DNA from: a virus | Virus record (IMG/VR): IMGVR_UViG_3300017952_000084 | Location: 1-26,322 of that record | Reading direction: 5' to 3' (one strand) | Length of the DNA stretch: 26,322 nucleotides | Shown: positions 8,782 through 16,993 of the stretch, piece by piece | Position numbering within the stretch: position 1 is the stretch's first letter | Layout: every line of letters starts with the position of its first letter | The notes under the pieces: model-generated | The model's input: the letters and a program-made list of their open reading frames with translations, nothing else | Database searches by the model: none | Told to the model about the DNA's origin: nothing | Program-made: the position numbers and the translations under genes

Positions 8782-9155
8782 CGTGTCACCTCCAAGGACA
8801 ATGTAAATGTCCCCTTCAAGACACGACTCACAACGCCAGCACCAGAAATAATTTCCAAGTCGTACACACCGTCAGATGTCAACGATGCAGTCGTCGAATC
8901 ATCCATTGACAAAACGATGCGACCTTTTACGCCTGCCGGTTCAATCGAAATACGCCCATTTTCAGTAGTTAACTCAACCTGAAACGACGTCGATTCAGTT
9001 GTGCGACGTACCTGCATACGGGCCGTATAGTTCTCGAGATCCATCTCCTGATACGTGGTACCAGTAGGATCGGTAGGATCTGGTTCCTTCAGAACTATGT
9101 CACGGGTAAAAGTAGCCCCTTGTTCGCATGTAATGTTGTATACACCTGCAATCAT
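8778..9155 (-). CDS. Fibre/baseplate-appendage beta protein (125 aa)
   Basis: The sequence pattern MIAGVYNITCEQGATFTRDI...YTARMQVRRTTESTSF...GRIVLSMDDSTTASL...GVYDLEIISGAGVVSRVLKG is typical of a family of small phage structural proteins encoded next to tail fibres, which has a BppU-N-like beta fold. The SD is strong (GAGGGAAGAGG), and the gene follows a 72-base gap with an inverted repeat after the holin. It overlaps the 103-aa gene by four bases. I infer a connector between baseplate and fibres. The exact function is not established. Confidence 0.7.
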   Translation of the reverse strand: MIAGVYNITCEQGATFTRDIVLKEPDPTDPTGTTYQEMDLENYTARMQVRRTTESTSFQVELTTENGRISIEPAGVKGRIVLSMDDSTTASLTSDGVYDLEIISGAGVVSRVLKGTFTLSLEVTR

Positions 9156-9197
9156 GGGCGCCTCTTCCCTCTAAACCTACTTAATTGTAGATCAGAG

Positions 9198-9214
9198 ACC
9201 CGGTTAAACCGGGT
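9198..9214 (-). other. Inverted repeat, possible weak terminator after holin gene
   Basis: ACCCGGTTTAACCGGGT on the minus strand is a near-perfect 17-base palindrome (8-base arms around one base; as RNA about 6 bp with a 5-base loop). It lies 14 bases past the holin stop. It lacks a following U-tract, so it may instead be a transcript-stabilising hairpin or an RNase processing site. Confidence 0.4.
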
Positions 9215-9227
9215 AAATTCGCGCCGA

Positions 9228-9443
9228 TCAGAGAACGGAAGCCGAATTTTTGTTCGGTCCAACCTTCTTCAGGCCCATGCTCATGGCAATCGAGAGCGCA
9301 ACAGCGACAACGCCGGCTTTCAGATTGTCGGAACTAGCGAGGCCGTCGAAGTCGGCTCCCGTGGCCATCCAAACGCCGAGATACGCCTGAACGAAAGTTT
9401 TCGCAGCGCGCTCAACAGAGTCTTTGATAAAGTTCATGTTCAT
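9228..9443 (-). CDS. Holin, r1t-type (71 aa)
   Basis: Predicted small membrane protein that would permeabilise the cytoplasmic membrane at the end of infection. The N-terminus FIKDSVERAAKTFVQAYLGV, followed by a short polar loop with Asp and Gly (ADFDGLASSDN) and a second hydrophobic helix GVVAVALSIAMSMGL, then a charged/polar tail KKVGPNKNS, matches the r1t-like holin pattern ('ERA-KTF-Q' helix plus second TM). I chose the start ATG 9443 because GGGAGG lies five bases upstream; a second ATG at 9437 would give a 69-aa form. A frame extension upstream (to 9599) has no good start and overlaps the previous gene. The gene sits alone among structural genes with no endolysin visible in the window. 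It has its own promoter and a possible RBS-sequestering stem. Confidence 0.75.
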   Translation of the reverse strand: MNMNFIKDSVERAAKTFVQAYLGVWMATGADFDGLASSDNLKAGVVAVALSIAMSMGLKKVGPNKNSASVL

Positions 9444-9445
9444 TT

Positions 9446-9501
9446 TGACCTCCCGGTCGTGTGTGCGGTGTGCACCTATATTATACCAAACAAGGAGGTC
9501 A
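9446..9501 (-). promoter_or_regulatory. Inverted repeat that could occlude the holin RBS in read-through mRNA
   Basis: TGACCTCC (9501-9494) is exactly complementary to GGAGGTCA (9453-9446), which contains the holin Shine-Dalgarno sequence; one extra G-U pair is possible at the inner end. The first arm includes the TGA stop of the upstream 102-aa gene. The 40-base loop contains the extended -10 promoter and a minor GTGC/GCAC stem. Transcripts from upstream would carry both arms, while those starting at the internal promoter would carry only the SD arm. Confidence 0.5.
9480..9488 (-). promoter_or_regulatory. Extended -10 promoter for holin
   Basis: TTTGGTATAAT on the minus strand contains a perfect TATAAT with the TGn extension (TGGTATAAT at 9488-9480), lying 37 bases upstream of the holin ATG. 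There is no good -35 hexamer at 16-18 bases, which is acceptable for extended -10 promoters. The predicted transcript start is near 9473, between the two arms of the inverted repeat. Confidence 0.55.
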
Positions 9502-9807
9502 GTTGATGACTTCCATGTACAACAGGACCTGCCCGGTTCGGTTTTCTTGAGCATCAACCTCGGCTTTCGTAGCAACCCTCTGCCAACCTGAACCATCATA
9601 GAAATGTGGCCGCTTCAAGTCGGTATTGCCGTCCGATTCATGCTCAATGTACGTCATTGTCCCTGAATCTCGAAACGATCCAAGGCCAGAATCGGCAGCG
9701 GAAATCGTGTCAAAGTACATGACCGACTGTTGCATCAAATACTCATTCATTTGCGTGGCAGTCAGCACCGTTTCGGGCTGAAACTCCATGAAACCTGAAC
9801 CAGACAT
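9499..9807 (-). CDS. Small collar/fibre-base structural protein (102 aa)
   Basis: The sequence MEFQPETVLTATQMNEYLMQ, followed by SVMYFDTISAADSGLGS and a C-terminal HFYDGSGWQRVATKAEVDAQ, is the short 'collar' module often found at the base of phage tail fibres or in small virion proteins ('vLTAaqmNdYLmqQavm-F'). There is no membrane segment. The SD AAGGAGAG is strong. It lies between the wedge protein and the holin; its stop codon forms part of the stem that may hide the holin RBS, so its translation might influence lysis timing. Confidence 0.65.
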   Translation of the reverse strand: MSGSGFMEFQPETVLTATQMNEYLMQQSVMYFDTISAADSGLGSFRDSGTMTYIEHESDGNTDLKRPHFYDGSGWQRVATKAEVDAQENRTGQVLLYMEVIN

Positions 9808-9828
9808 AATCTCTCCTTATACCCAATA

Positions 9829-12800
9829 CTACACGTTTTCGGCGCCGAAGCCGCCAAGTTCAAAAAGGTCCAAACGGCCAACACCAACGTTGTTCAATGT
9901 CAAATAGATTGCGTCCTGAACGGCATGCGAGAACACGAAACCCATCGGGCGAGCAAGTTCAGCAATATTCAACACAGTCATAGAAGAATTCGTGACTGGA
10001 TCAACATCTGGTGTTTCAGACTCAACTGTTCTAATATGGATACGCCAATCGATACCACGATAATTAGGGCTAAGAGCAACAGTTTTATCTCCGGACAACA
10101 CCTGCTGGACAGTAGAAACAATCGCGTCACGAGAACCCGATGCCCAACCGAACGAAGCATCTGACATCTGATAAATCGCGAATGCTTCAGCCTCTGTCGT
10201 ATTGAAATGCGAACTAGACGTGACGGTCGTTGGCAATGCCAGCGCTGGCCCATCCACAGCATACACATACCCAGTAAAAATTTCTGGCGAGGTAGTGGTG
10301 AAACTGTCCCATTGTGGTGAACCCGGATAACCATAGATCCGTTCAACACTGGAATAACCGATCCACGTCAAATCACCAGTCGCCACACCTTGCCGCGCGA
10401 GACTACCGCCATAACCAAGAATGGCGATAGGACATTCAGGGTCTGAGGAGTTTAATCGCTGATCCCAATAAGTTCCCGAATACTTGTATTTAAACCAATC
10501 GATGCCGTCGTAAACATAAAAGATGTCACCTCTCCTCATATCTGAAAGAGTTCCGACGATACCGGGATCAACATCAAAGGAACCCGCAATCATGTTGATG
10601 ACCTGTATGAACTTAGACGGTCCAATATAGTCAGCGTGGATTGAACTATAGGCATTTGTGTTGGGTCTCTTCAGGGAAATACCCATCTGCTCGAGGGTCA
10701 AGCCTGCCTGATACTCCGTTCGCCGACTTCGGCCTGCCATCCCGACACCGTAATGACTCCAAGATAGATAATTGAAAGAGTACCAAATGCTGTTGTCAAC
10801 GCTGCCGTCGCTGTTGGGAGTTATCGCAGGCTTATAACCGGAATAAAACGCGTGGATCCAACCTGATTCTCGAACACCCAAACTTTTTAGGTTTGATTCA
10901 TACAATGTGGGCCGCCCATTGTAAATCCAAAGGTTTGGACCGAGGTCTTCAACGTGACTGAACATGCCTGCTGTTATCATGTTTCCGTCGTAACTCATAC
11001 GTACAGTCGAGCCTAAACGAGTTTGAAAACTGGTGGACTGCGGAGACATTCTGTGCGGGCCGGCAAGAATAATGTCTTGCCCTCCACCAGCAATTGATGA
11101 CTCATAAACTTTGTAATCGAAGGCCGGGGTTTGACCTGCTTCCATAACCTCCCAACTTGCAGAGGATGAATTCCACCTAAACGCTTGCAAGAAACCGGAG
11201 TCAGCCGCGTTGATCAAAACATCGTCATGGTACAAGCCCAACAGTCCACCCGGGCATCCAATTACAACAGATTGACCGTCCCCACTAATATCACACGATG
11301 TAAAATTTCCCCAAAAGTTAACCGTCTCATAACCAGAACCGAGGTAAAACTCATTCAGTGCGCCGCCAAAAGCGCTGTCATATGTCGACGACATATCCCA
11401 AGTTGTAGGGAAAACGATCTCCTGAGGAGTCAAGGCGTAAAGGTCGGGTGTTTCCATCCACGAACCGCGCTGCTTCCATACGCCGGCAGACTGTCGGTCA
11501 AACACCGCCATGCGGTAAGTGAAAGAAGTAGACGATCCTAAACCTTCGTGCGAAGCCGCCCTCGCCGCAATCAAATCCTGTCTAGAGACACCGCCAGAAA
11601 TAACAATGCTGGTTCCATCCTCATTCAGACGGGCACACGGTCTCCATAAAGACCAAGAATCACTATTGTCATAGTTGAAAGTAAGAAGGTCATCGAAAGA
11701 GAAATCTTGAACCCATCGCTGACCATCCCAAACAAAAATGTACACGTTCCTCATCGAAGTTACGCTCAGCACCGAACCATCAGGTGTGATATCGATATAC
11801 GTGCCGAACCCACCATTCTCCATATCCCAATTGTCCAATTGCGATGCCACAGATGGAGGCGTAACTGTTTCTCCGTCCACATAAATGGGATCACCACGTT
11901 GCACATATTCCAAAGCATCAGGGTCCCAGTCAAAAACGTAAACACATCCTTGATCGTGGCCCCAAAACAATCCGTACTGATAGTCCGTTACGGTTGTTTC
12001 TTCAGGATTCCAGTTAACTGCTGATGCGAACACAGTATTGCCGTCATCAGTAATCGCAACATCGTAACCAAACTTAGTGAACAGTCGATCACTGGGACTC
12101 TCAATGATTCTGAAAGCCAATCCATGATCATAATCAGTTGTCTCACTCGGAGGAGAACCAGACCAACTCTTTCGTGGCCAGTCTTCTGGCCAGAGAGTGT
12201 CATTGACTGATTTCACCCAGTCAATTACGACAACATTGCTCTTTTGTATGTATTGTTGCAACGTTCGATCTTGCGTCGTATACGGTTGACCATAAATCGA
12301 AAACTCGCCATATGAAGTTGTGTAAGCCGAATGCGAGTAATTAGTAACCCTATCTGGGTCCTGAAACACGGCAAGTTGCAGTTGTCGAGCGGATGCGTCA
12401 AACCAAGGCATTAAAGCGTACTTGCCTTGGTTCGTCACATAGGATGCTGTCTGAGCGTCTTGGTGGGCGCCGCGAATAAATAAACTTGTCGGATCGTATT
12501 GACTATTGCCGCCACCGTAGTTTGCGTCCGGAGTAGTGCGGGTGGTCCGAGCACCTGTATTGCCGTCAACGATGACAGCGCCAGCCATTTGTTGAAACGC
12601 AAACAGCGCCTTCTTGTCAGACATTGACCAATGCATGCGATCAGGGCCATCAGAATATTTATGGAACCTTATAAGGATCCAAACAAGTGGGGAGAACAGT
12701 GTATCTACTGCCACACGCAAAGAAACTGGAATTGAATACAGTTCACCGTCAATGGAATCTTCAACTTCTAAAATCACGTCGTTAAAGACGTAGAGGCCGT

Positions 12801-13935
12801 TAGCCAACCCGGCAGGTATTTGAGTAGTGCGGAAAGAAAGAGAAAAATGTTGCAACGGGTCATAGCCAGACGGCCGATTACTAGCCCCATCATTGCCCCA
12901 ATCGATTGAAAAATGATCGTCGTTGTAAACACCTTCATAATTATCAGATGTCAATAACGGGAGCACCTGTTCAAGAACAGCCCAATTATCGCTGGATGTT
13001 GCGTCATTAATATCCACCGCACTGTTGTACATGTCAATAATGCCCACGACACCGTCAGCGGCTGGATCGGTCATATCTTGATTTGCTACAACCTGCAAAT
13101 AATTTTGCTGTTCTGATCGAATGTTCGCAATAAGCGGATGGCCCGTGAATTGCGCCAACCATGACCGGACAGACGGATCATGATACTCGGCATCAGTCAA
13201 AGTGCTTCGAGTAATCTCTTCCAAACCGGTGAATGACGGCGACAATTCGCCCAACTCGTAATCAAACCAGTTTGCGTAAGTTGATACCGTGTCATTCATC
13301 GTTGTGGACAGAACGTCGATCAACTTAAACAACGGGTTATCTGGGTCTTCCTGCTGACTATCAATATCCCAGTAAAAAGAAGGCATGAACTTGCGTGCGT
13401 TTTGCACAACCTGATTTTGGTAGAACGCGTTGTCATCAATCAGGGCGGGAATAGTGAAGTAGATCGGTTCTCCATTATGTTCCGTGATACTCATCTGAAC
13501 ACGAACAAACGATTCCACAGTTATATCGTCAGGGACGAAATGATTGGAACGAATCTGAGAAAATCGACCAATATCAGTATTTGTTATGTGTGGTGTGGGC
13601 GATGGCTGATTTGATTCAGCAATGACCGTTGAAACATAAAGAGAACCACTTCCTCGTAACTGAGCGTGGAACATGAGGTCGAAGTCCGCGCTGTTGGCCG
13701 CAGGAATTGGAACGTAGTCGATGTAGACGTTTACAGTTCCAGTTGAGTTATTTGGCTGAATTTTGTATGCAAAAAAGTTTGGGACTAGCCGGTCGCTTTC
13801 CGCATCTGAAAGTACGGCAGAACCACCCGAGAATTGCCATGAAGGTGTGACGTCCTGTATTTTCCTAAGCGATCCACTGCTATCTGTGGCCTTGAGGGCG
13901 GTATCGTTATCGAGAAAATTTACTGTAGTTGCCAT
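9829..13935 (-). CDS. gpI-like baseplate wedge protein with inserted beta-propeller (1368 aa)
   Basis: By position (after gpJ) and by sequence this is the tail protein I/XkdU-like wedge component, but it is several times longer than the usual ~200 residues. Residues about 200-275 (LFKLIDVLSTTMNDT...WFDYELGELS...DPSVRSWLAQFTGHPL) and the C-terminus about 1245-1360 (SRDAIVSTVQQVLSGDKTVA, SPNYRGIDWRIHIRTVESET, ARPMGFVFSH, GVGRLDLFELGGFG) match the gpI-type ends. Between them residues about 610-1000 hold five blade-like motifs of type FGxxVAITDDGNTVxxSA (622, 709, 766, 876, 975) alternating with VYxFxWD strands, suggesting a FG-GAP/YVTN-like propeller. N-terminal 40-420 is a beta-rich region. The gene starts one base after the gpJ stop. 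The domain boundaries are my inference. The region could act in glycan or receptor binding at the baseplate periphery. Confidence 0.75.
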   Translation of the reverse strand: MATTVNFLDNDTALKATDSSGSLRKIQDVTPSWQFSGGSAVLSDAESDRLVPNFFAYKIQPNNSTGTVNVYIDYVPIPAANSADFDLMFHAQLRGSGSLYVSTVIAESNQPSPTPHITNTDIGRFSQIRSNHFVPDDITVESFVRVQMSITEHNGEPIYFTIPALIDDNAFYQNQVVQNARKFMPSFYWDIDSQQEDPDNPLFKLIDVLSTTMNDTVSTYANWFDYELGELSPSFTGLEEITRSTLTDAEYHDPSVRSWLAQFTGHPLIANIRSEQQNYLQVVANQDMTDPAADGVVGIIDMYNSAVDINDATSSDNWAVLEQVLPLLTSDNYEGVYNDDHFSIDWGNDGASNRPSGYDPLQHFSLSFRTTQIPAGLANGLYVFNDVILEVEDSIDGELYSIPVSLRVAVDTLFSPLVWILIRFHKYSDGPDRMHWSMSDKKALFAFQQMAGAVIVDGNTGARTTRTTPDANYGGGNSQYDPTSLFIRGAHQDAQTASYVTNQGKYALMPWFDASARQLQLAVFQDPDRVTNYSHSAYTTSYGEFSIYGQPYTTQDRTLQQYIQKSNVVVIDWVKSVNDTLWPEDWPRKSWSGSPPSETTDYDHGLAFRIIESPSDRLFTKFGYDVAITDDGNTVFASAVNWNPEETTVTDYQYGLFWGHDQGCVYVFDWDPDALEYVQRGDPIYVDGETVTPPSVASQLDNWDMENGGFGTYIDITPDGSVLSVTSMRNVYIFVWDGQRWVQDFSFDDLLTFNYDNSDSWSLWRPCARLNEDGTSIVISGGVSRQDLIAARAASHEGLGSSTSFTYRMAVFDRQSAGVWKQRGSWMETPDLYALTPQEIVFPTTWDMSSTYDSAFGGALNEFYLGSGYETVNFWGNFTSCDISGDGQSVVIGCPGGLLGLYHDDVLINAADSGFLQAFRWNSSSASWEVMEAGQTPAFDYKVYESSIAGGGQDIILAGPHRMSPQSTSFQTRLGSTVRMSYDGNMITAGMFSHVEDLGPNLWIYNGRPTLYESNLKSLGVRESGWIHAFYSGYKPAITPNSDGSVDNSIWYSFNYLSWSHYGVGMAGRSRRTEYQAGLTLEQMGISLKRPNTNAYSSIHADYIGPSKFIQVINMIAGSFDVDPGIVGTLSDMRRGDIFYVYDGIDWFKYKYSGTYWDQRLNSSDPECPIAILGYGGSLARQGVATGDLTWIGYSSVERIYGYPGSPQWDSFTTTSPEIFTGYVYAVDGPALALPTTVTSSSHFNTTEAEAFAIYQMSDASFGWASGSRDAIVSTVQQVLSGDKTVALSPNYRGIDWRIHIRTVESETPDVDPVTNSSMTVLNIAELARPMGFVFSHAVQDAIYLTLNNVGVGRLDLFELGGFGAENV

Positions 13936-13936
13936 G

Positions 13937-15166
13937 TTAACTCGAAGCAGTCAGATTAACAGTGATGTTACTTGATGCGGAATTAGGTATGAGCCCTTTC
14001 CTCAGGAATGTGACGTTACCGCTTGTCTCTGTTGCGATGTTTCCTGCCGCGACGTTGCCTGCGATATCCCCAATTACAACGTCTTCGACATACAAAACGC
14101 CGGGCATCGAACGCGCAACATTGGAGACTTCCGCAACACGAATTGATTCGATGTCACCATTGAATCCCGCAGGACTTAAATATTTTTGAACCTCTTGCTG
14201 AACTGTTTCTCGTACAACATCAGCAGAATAAGTCACGTCATAAATGATATTGATTGTGCATGAAACTTCGATAGGTGTGTAGTTGTAAACCCCGATATAA
14301 AGTCCTGCAATTGACCGATTAGTCACATCTAATTGAATGTCGTAAAGTTCCGCATTAGTGAGCGTTCGATCGATTCCATAAACAAAAACTGACGCATATC
14401 CCGGTGCGTTAGGAGCAACAAAATCTAAACCACCACCTGCATCGCCGTTGGTTAGATCATAAACCTTGGCTTGGGAAACATTGGAATATTGCGTCACGAT
14501 ATGTGATCGCATTTGTTCAGTTGTTGCGAATGATGCTGACAAAGCCCGAATAGCCGTCGTGCATCTCGCCAAGTAGGTGATGTCTGTTTCGGCATTCGTT
14601 CCATTGGAAAAATCAGCGAGAGCACTAACATCACCAAGTTCAGGGATAACAGTTTGACAAACAAACTCCGCTCCTTCAGGAACCAAAGGATGAATTCCAG
14701 TCAGAGTCGAAAGCACTTCAACTTCAACATAATGCAGAGGATCTGTCTCCGTTTGATTTGCGCCTCTCAGAATTGCAATTGCATCAGTGTTTTCATAAGT
14801 GAACGATTGATCATCACCCGCAACACTGATTGTGTAACTGAAGGTTGTTCCTGCTGGGATATAAACATCTACAAACTCGCCAGCAAACAAACGCAATGTG
14901 ACAGAAGCCCTAGTGCCCTCATCGCGGTATACCCCAAGTATGCGGGCAACACCTTCCATAATTCTCGGCGGTAGGCGATTGATCGCTGCCGTATTTAGCG
15001 TTGTCATGTATGACATTGCTTGGAAAATTGCATCGTCAACCGTTCCTTGACGCAAGGTAAAATCAGGAAGAGTTAAGCGGGCAAGTTCGATTGCGCCAAA
15101 GTAAACGTCAACCGGATTAACATCGTAGGGAGTGAGATCTACGTACTCCGAAAAATCTGATGGCAT
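13937..15166 (-). CDS. Baseplate J-like protein (gpJ/XkdT-type, 409 aa)
   Basis: Baseplate wedge protein of the P2 gpJ/Mu gp47/T4 gp6 family. Residues 1-100 (MPSDFSEYVDLTPYDVNPVD, AIELARLTLPDF, AINRLPPRIMEGVARILGVY) match the family's N-terminal helix; 100-200 is the beta-rich part (ASVTLRLFAGEFVDVYIPAG); 200-390 includes TDITYLARCTTAIRALSASF, the GYASVFVYGIDRTL and ETVQQEVQKYLSPAGFNGDI segments and MPGVLYVEDVVIG, typical of the J domain. It begins four bases past the gp25-like stop with SD AGGAG. With gp25-like and gpI-like proteins it should form the wedge around the hub. Confidence 0.85.
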   Translation of the reverse strand: MPSDFSEYVDLTPYDVNPVDVYFGAIELARLTLPDFTLRQGTVDDAIFQAMSYMTTLNTAAINRLPPRIMEGVARILGVYRDEGTRASVTLRLFAGEFVDVYIPAGTTFSYTISVAGDDQSFTYENTDAIAILRGANQTETDPLHYVEVEVLSTLTGIHPLVPEGAEFVCQTVIPELGDVSALADFSNGTNAETDITYLARCTTAIRALSASFATTEQMRSHIVTQYSNVSQAKVYDLTNGDAGGGLDFVAPNAPGYASVFVYGIDRTLTNAELYDIQLDVTNRSIAGLYIGVYNYTPIEVSCTINIIYDVTYSADVVRETVQQEVQKYLSPAGFNGDIESIRVAEVSNVARSMPGVLYVEDVVIGDIAGNVAAGNIATETSGNVTFLRKGLIPNSASSNITVNLTASS

Positions 15167-15169
15167 ACG

Positions 15170-15463
15170 TCATCGTCTCCTGAACGAAAAGTTGACAATG
15201 TTTTCACCCTCGTCGTTGATTGCTGATTCAACTGATTCAATTTCAACCTCAGGCACAAAACGTGAAGCGTGCAAGACAAATGCACCTTTTTCGACACCGT
15301 TAAATGTTGGATCCCAGATACCAAAATCGGGAGTCAAGGGGAGCGACTGTGGCTCCGTCAAGGTGCAAATAGACAACAACTGCTTGTAATAGTCGTCAGT
15401 ACCATCGACATCTCTCACAAGGCCATTGGCATCAAATTGTAAAGGGAACTTCATTGCGTCCAT
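15170..15463 (-). CDS. gp25-like (gpW/XkdS-type) baseplate wedge protein (97 aa)
   Basis: Short wedge protein positioned between spike and J protein, as in P2 (W), T4 (gp25) and PBSX (XkdS). Visible features: FPLQFDANGLVRDVDGTDDY (N-terminal strand and the conserved helix), KQLLSICTLTEPQSLPLTPDFG (conserved 'll-T-pGe--~P-~G' core with LTPDFGIWDP) and a C-terminal IVNFSFRRR strand. I prefer ATG 15463, with GGTGG five bases upstream, over the upstream GTG at 15472, which would add three residues. The stop lies four bases before the J start. It bridges wedge and sheath initiation in related phages. Confidence 0.75.
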   Translation of the reverse strand: MDAMKFPLQFDANGLVRDVDGTDDYYKQLLSICTLTEPQSLPLTPDFGIWDPTFNGVEKGAFVLHASRFVPEVEIESVESAINDEGENIVNFSFRRR

Positions 15464-15485
15464 AATTACCACCGTAACAATTCTA

Positions 15486-15902
15486 TCAATGATAACCCTG
15501 AAGGGTGCTTACCTGCGATTGAAGGGTGCTTACCTGCGATTGCAGGGTGCTTACCTGCGACTGAAGGGTGCTTACCTGCGACTCCAGAGCGTCTATTCGA
15601 TTATCCAGCGATGCAGCGTAGGTTTGCAGTGCAAATACGTCATACGACCTATCCAACGCGCCAATTACAACAAGATTGTTTTTATTATGGTCAATAAACG
15701 CGCAAAGGACCCGCTCATTGACCTTCAGTGGTTGCTTCGGTGTAGAAAACACAACCGAACAATCCGTGATAGTGATACCAAGCATGGGAACCTTAACTGC
15801 GACACGACGCGTAGATCCGACATGCGTGACAGTGCCGATATAAATACCGCCACCCGGTTCCGGATGGGAGGCACCACTAGCAGCAGAAACAAAACCAGCC
15901 AT
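15486..15902 (-). CDS. Baseplate spike (gpV-like OB-fold) with coiled-coil C-terminus (138 aa)
   Basis: The N-terminal ~85 residues form an OB-fold candidate of the spike/XkdR-type family (GIYIGTVTHVGSTRRVAVKVP, ITDCSVVF, LKVNERVLCAFIDHNKNNLVVIGAL). Spikes normally end in a beta-helix tip. Here the last ~45 residues are a perfect heptad coiled coil: DNRIDALESQVSTLQSQV, then four repeats of STLQSQV ending in GYH. Hydrophobic positions a/d are Val/Leu; the likely state is a trimer. The gene overlaps the hub by one base and precedes the gp25-like gene, so a central-spike role is well supported by context. The coiled-coil tip is unusual. Confidence 0.75.
   Translation of the reverse strand: MAGFVSAASGASHPEPGGGIYIGTVTHVGSTRRVAVKVPMLGITITDCSVVFSTPKQPLKVNERVLCAFIDHNKNNLVVIGALDRSYDVFALQTYAASLDNRIDALESQVSTLQSQVSTLQSQVSTLQSQVSTLQGYH
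15498..15581 (-). repeat. Four tandem 21-bp repeats in spike gene
   Basis: Four near-identical 21-base units (plus strand TTGAAGGGTGCTTACCTGCGA and variants) begin at 15498, 15519, 15540 and 15561; only two positions vary. Each unit encodes one coiled-coil heptad. They are direct repeats with no spacers, so not a CRISPR. Confidence 0.95.
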
Positions 15903-16993
15903 CAGTTTCCAAACCTTTCCATGTAATCAAACACGGACTCGAATTTCTGTCCAACAGCAAGTTGATTAATTTCTTTATCTTCACGCTCTGGTGAGCGAAA
16001 TTCGATACTGACCGGGTCATTACCCAAATGCGAGTAACTCACATTACTAATAATATACGGCCCCTGCATTGTCGGATAATTTGTCACATGCACCGTCATT
16101 CCAGCACGCAATTTTGACCCAGAAGACCGTTCCAACTCAGCAGAACCTTGCACGGCAAGAGGGTCGTTGTCTGAGCGGCGAAGACTTGGCATTGAAACAA
16201 GTTTGAATGTGTCATCCGACCTGCTTGGATAACGGATGGGGCAAACATTCATTTCCGTAGCATTTTGCATATAGGGAATAACTTCCTCTTTTGGAATATT
16301 TTGGAAGTCTGAACCCCATCTACCCAGTAAATATTTTTGAGAACAGAAAAACAAAACGCCTTCCGACTCAAACACGACAAACTTCGCATCAGAGGCCAGT
16401 CGCGAAAGAACATCCCAAGTCGAGTCAGCGGCACGATCGTTAGTTGCCTTATTTATCTTTTGTGTTTTTGAAGTAGATTCTGCAACGCAATCAAGACCAT
16501 AATCATGGGCAACGTTAATAACCCAGTTGTGTCCGGTTCCCTTGATGCTTGAAGGATTTTTGTCACGGCGCATCTGCTGTACAGCCTTGTTTCTCAATTC
16601 CAGCGTCCATACTGGTTCGCTTGCCGGGCCGGAAGCACAAGCAGCAGAAGCAATTTCGAGTGACATGAATTGATGTGCGGCGAGCGTTTCTGCCGCTCCG
16701 ACACCGTAACCATCCATAAGTTTGAGATCTGTGAGTGTGGATGTTTTAAAATAGACATCGCGACCAATAGCAAAATAGTTCGCTCGAGCAAGTTCGAAAT
16801 TTGGGTCGTGAACACGAACAGTGAGTTGTGTCGCGAGATCGATTCCCATTTCAACTTGAATGTCGAGAATCGCATCCCGAATATCGCTTTTACCATCTAT
16901 CAGTGTTGGGTCATCCCAAACAAGGTCGGTTCGTCGGTCGACGAACTCGGCAGTACCACTAGACGTCCAATAATCGCTGTAAACATCACTCAT
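15902..16993 (-). CDS. Baseplate hub protein (gpD/XkdQ-like, 363 aa)
   Basis: Central hub at the tail tip, linking tube, spike and wedge. Features: DIRDAILDIQVEMGIDLATQ and TVRVHDPNFELARANYFAIG in the N-terminal beta barrel; a middle domain with SIKGTGHNWVINVAHDYGLD, SKTQKINKATNDRAADSTWD and VLSRLASDAKFVVFESEGVL, typical of the gpD/gp27-type second barrel ('fe-~g-l~f'); and a C-terminal RSSGSKLRAGMTVHVTNYPT segment. Length (363) is near the family norm. It overlaps the preceding gene (ATGA) and the spike gene (1 base). No enzymatic motif is seen. It precedes the spike as in P2/PBSX. Confidence 0.8.
   Translation of the reverse strand: MSDVYSDYWTSSGTAEFVDRRTDLVWDDPTLIDGKSDIRDAILDIQVEMGIDLATQLTVRVHDPNFELARANYFAIGRDVYFKTSTLTDLKLMDGYGVGAAETLAAHQFMSLEIASAACASGPASEPVWTLELRNKAVQQMRRDKNPSSIKGTGHNWVINVAHDYGLDCVAESTSKTQKINKATNDRAADSTWDVLSRLASDAKFVVFESEGVLFFCSQKYLLGRWGSDFQNIPKEEVIPYMQNATEMNVCPIRYPSRSDDTFKLVSMPSLRRSDNDPLAVQGSAELERSSGSKLRAGMTVHVTNYPTMQGPYIISNVSYSHLGNDPVSIEFRSPEREDKEINQLAVGQKFESVFDYMERFGN

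Noticed and set aside
9228-9599. 123-aa version of the holin frame
   Set aside because: The extension overlaps the upstream gene and has no SD; the internal ATG at 9443 has GGGAGG at the right distance.
15498-15581. Short direct repeats as a CRISPR array
   Set aside because: Units are contiguous 21-mers with no spacers and encode coiled-coil heptads.
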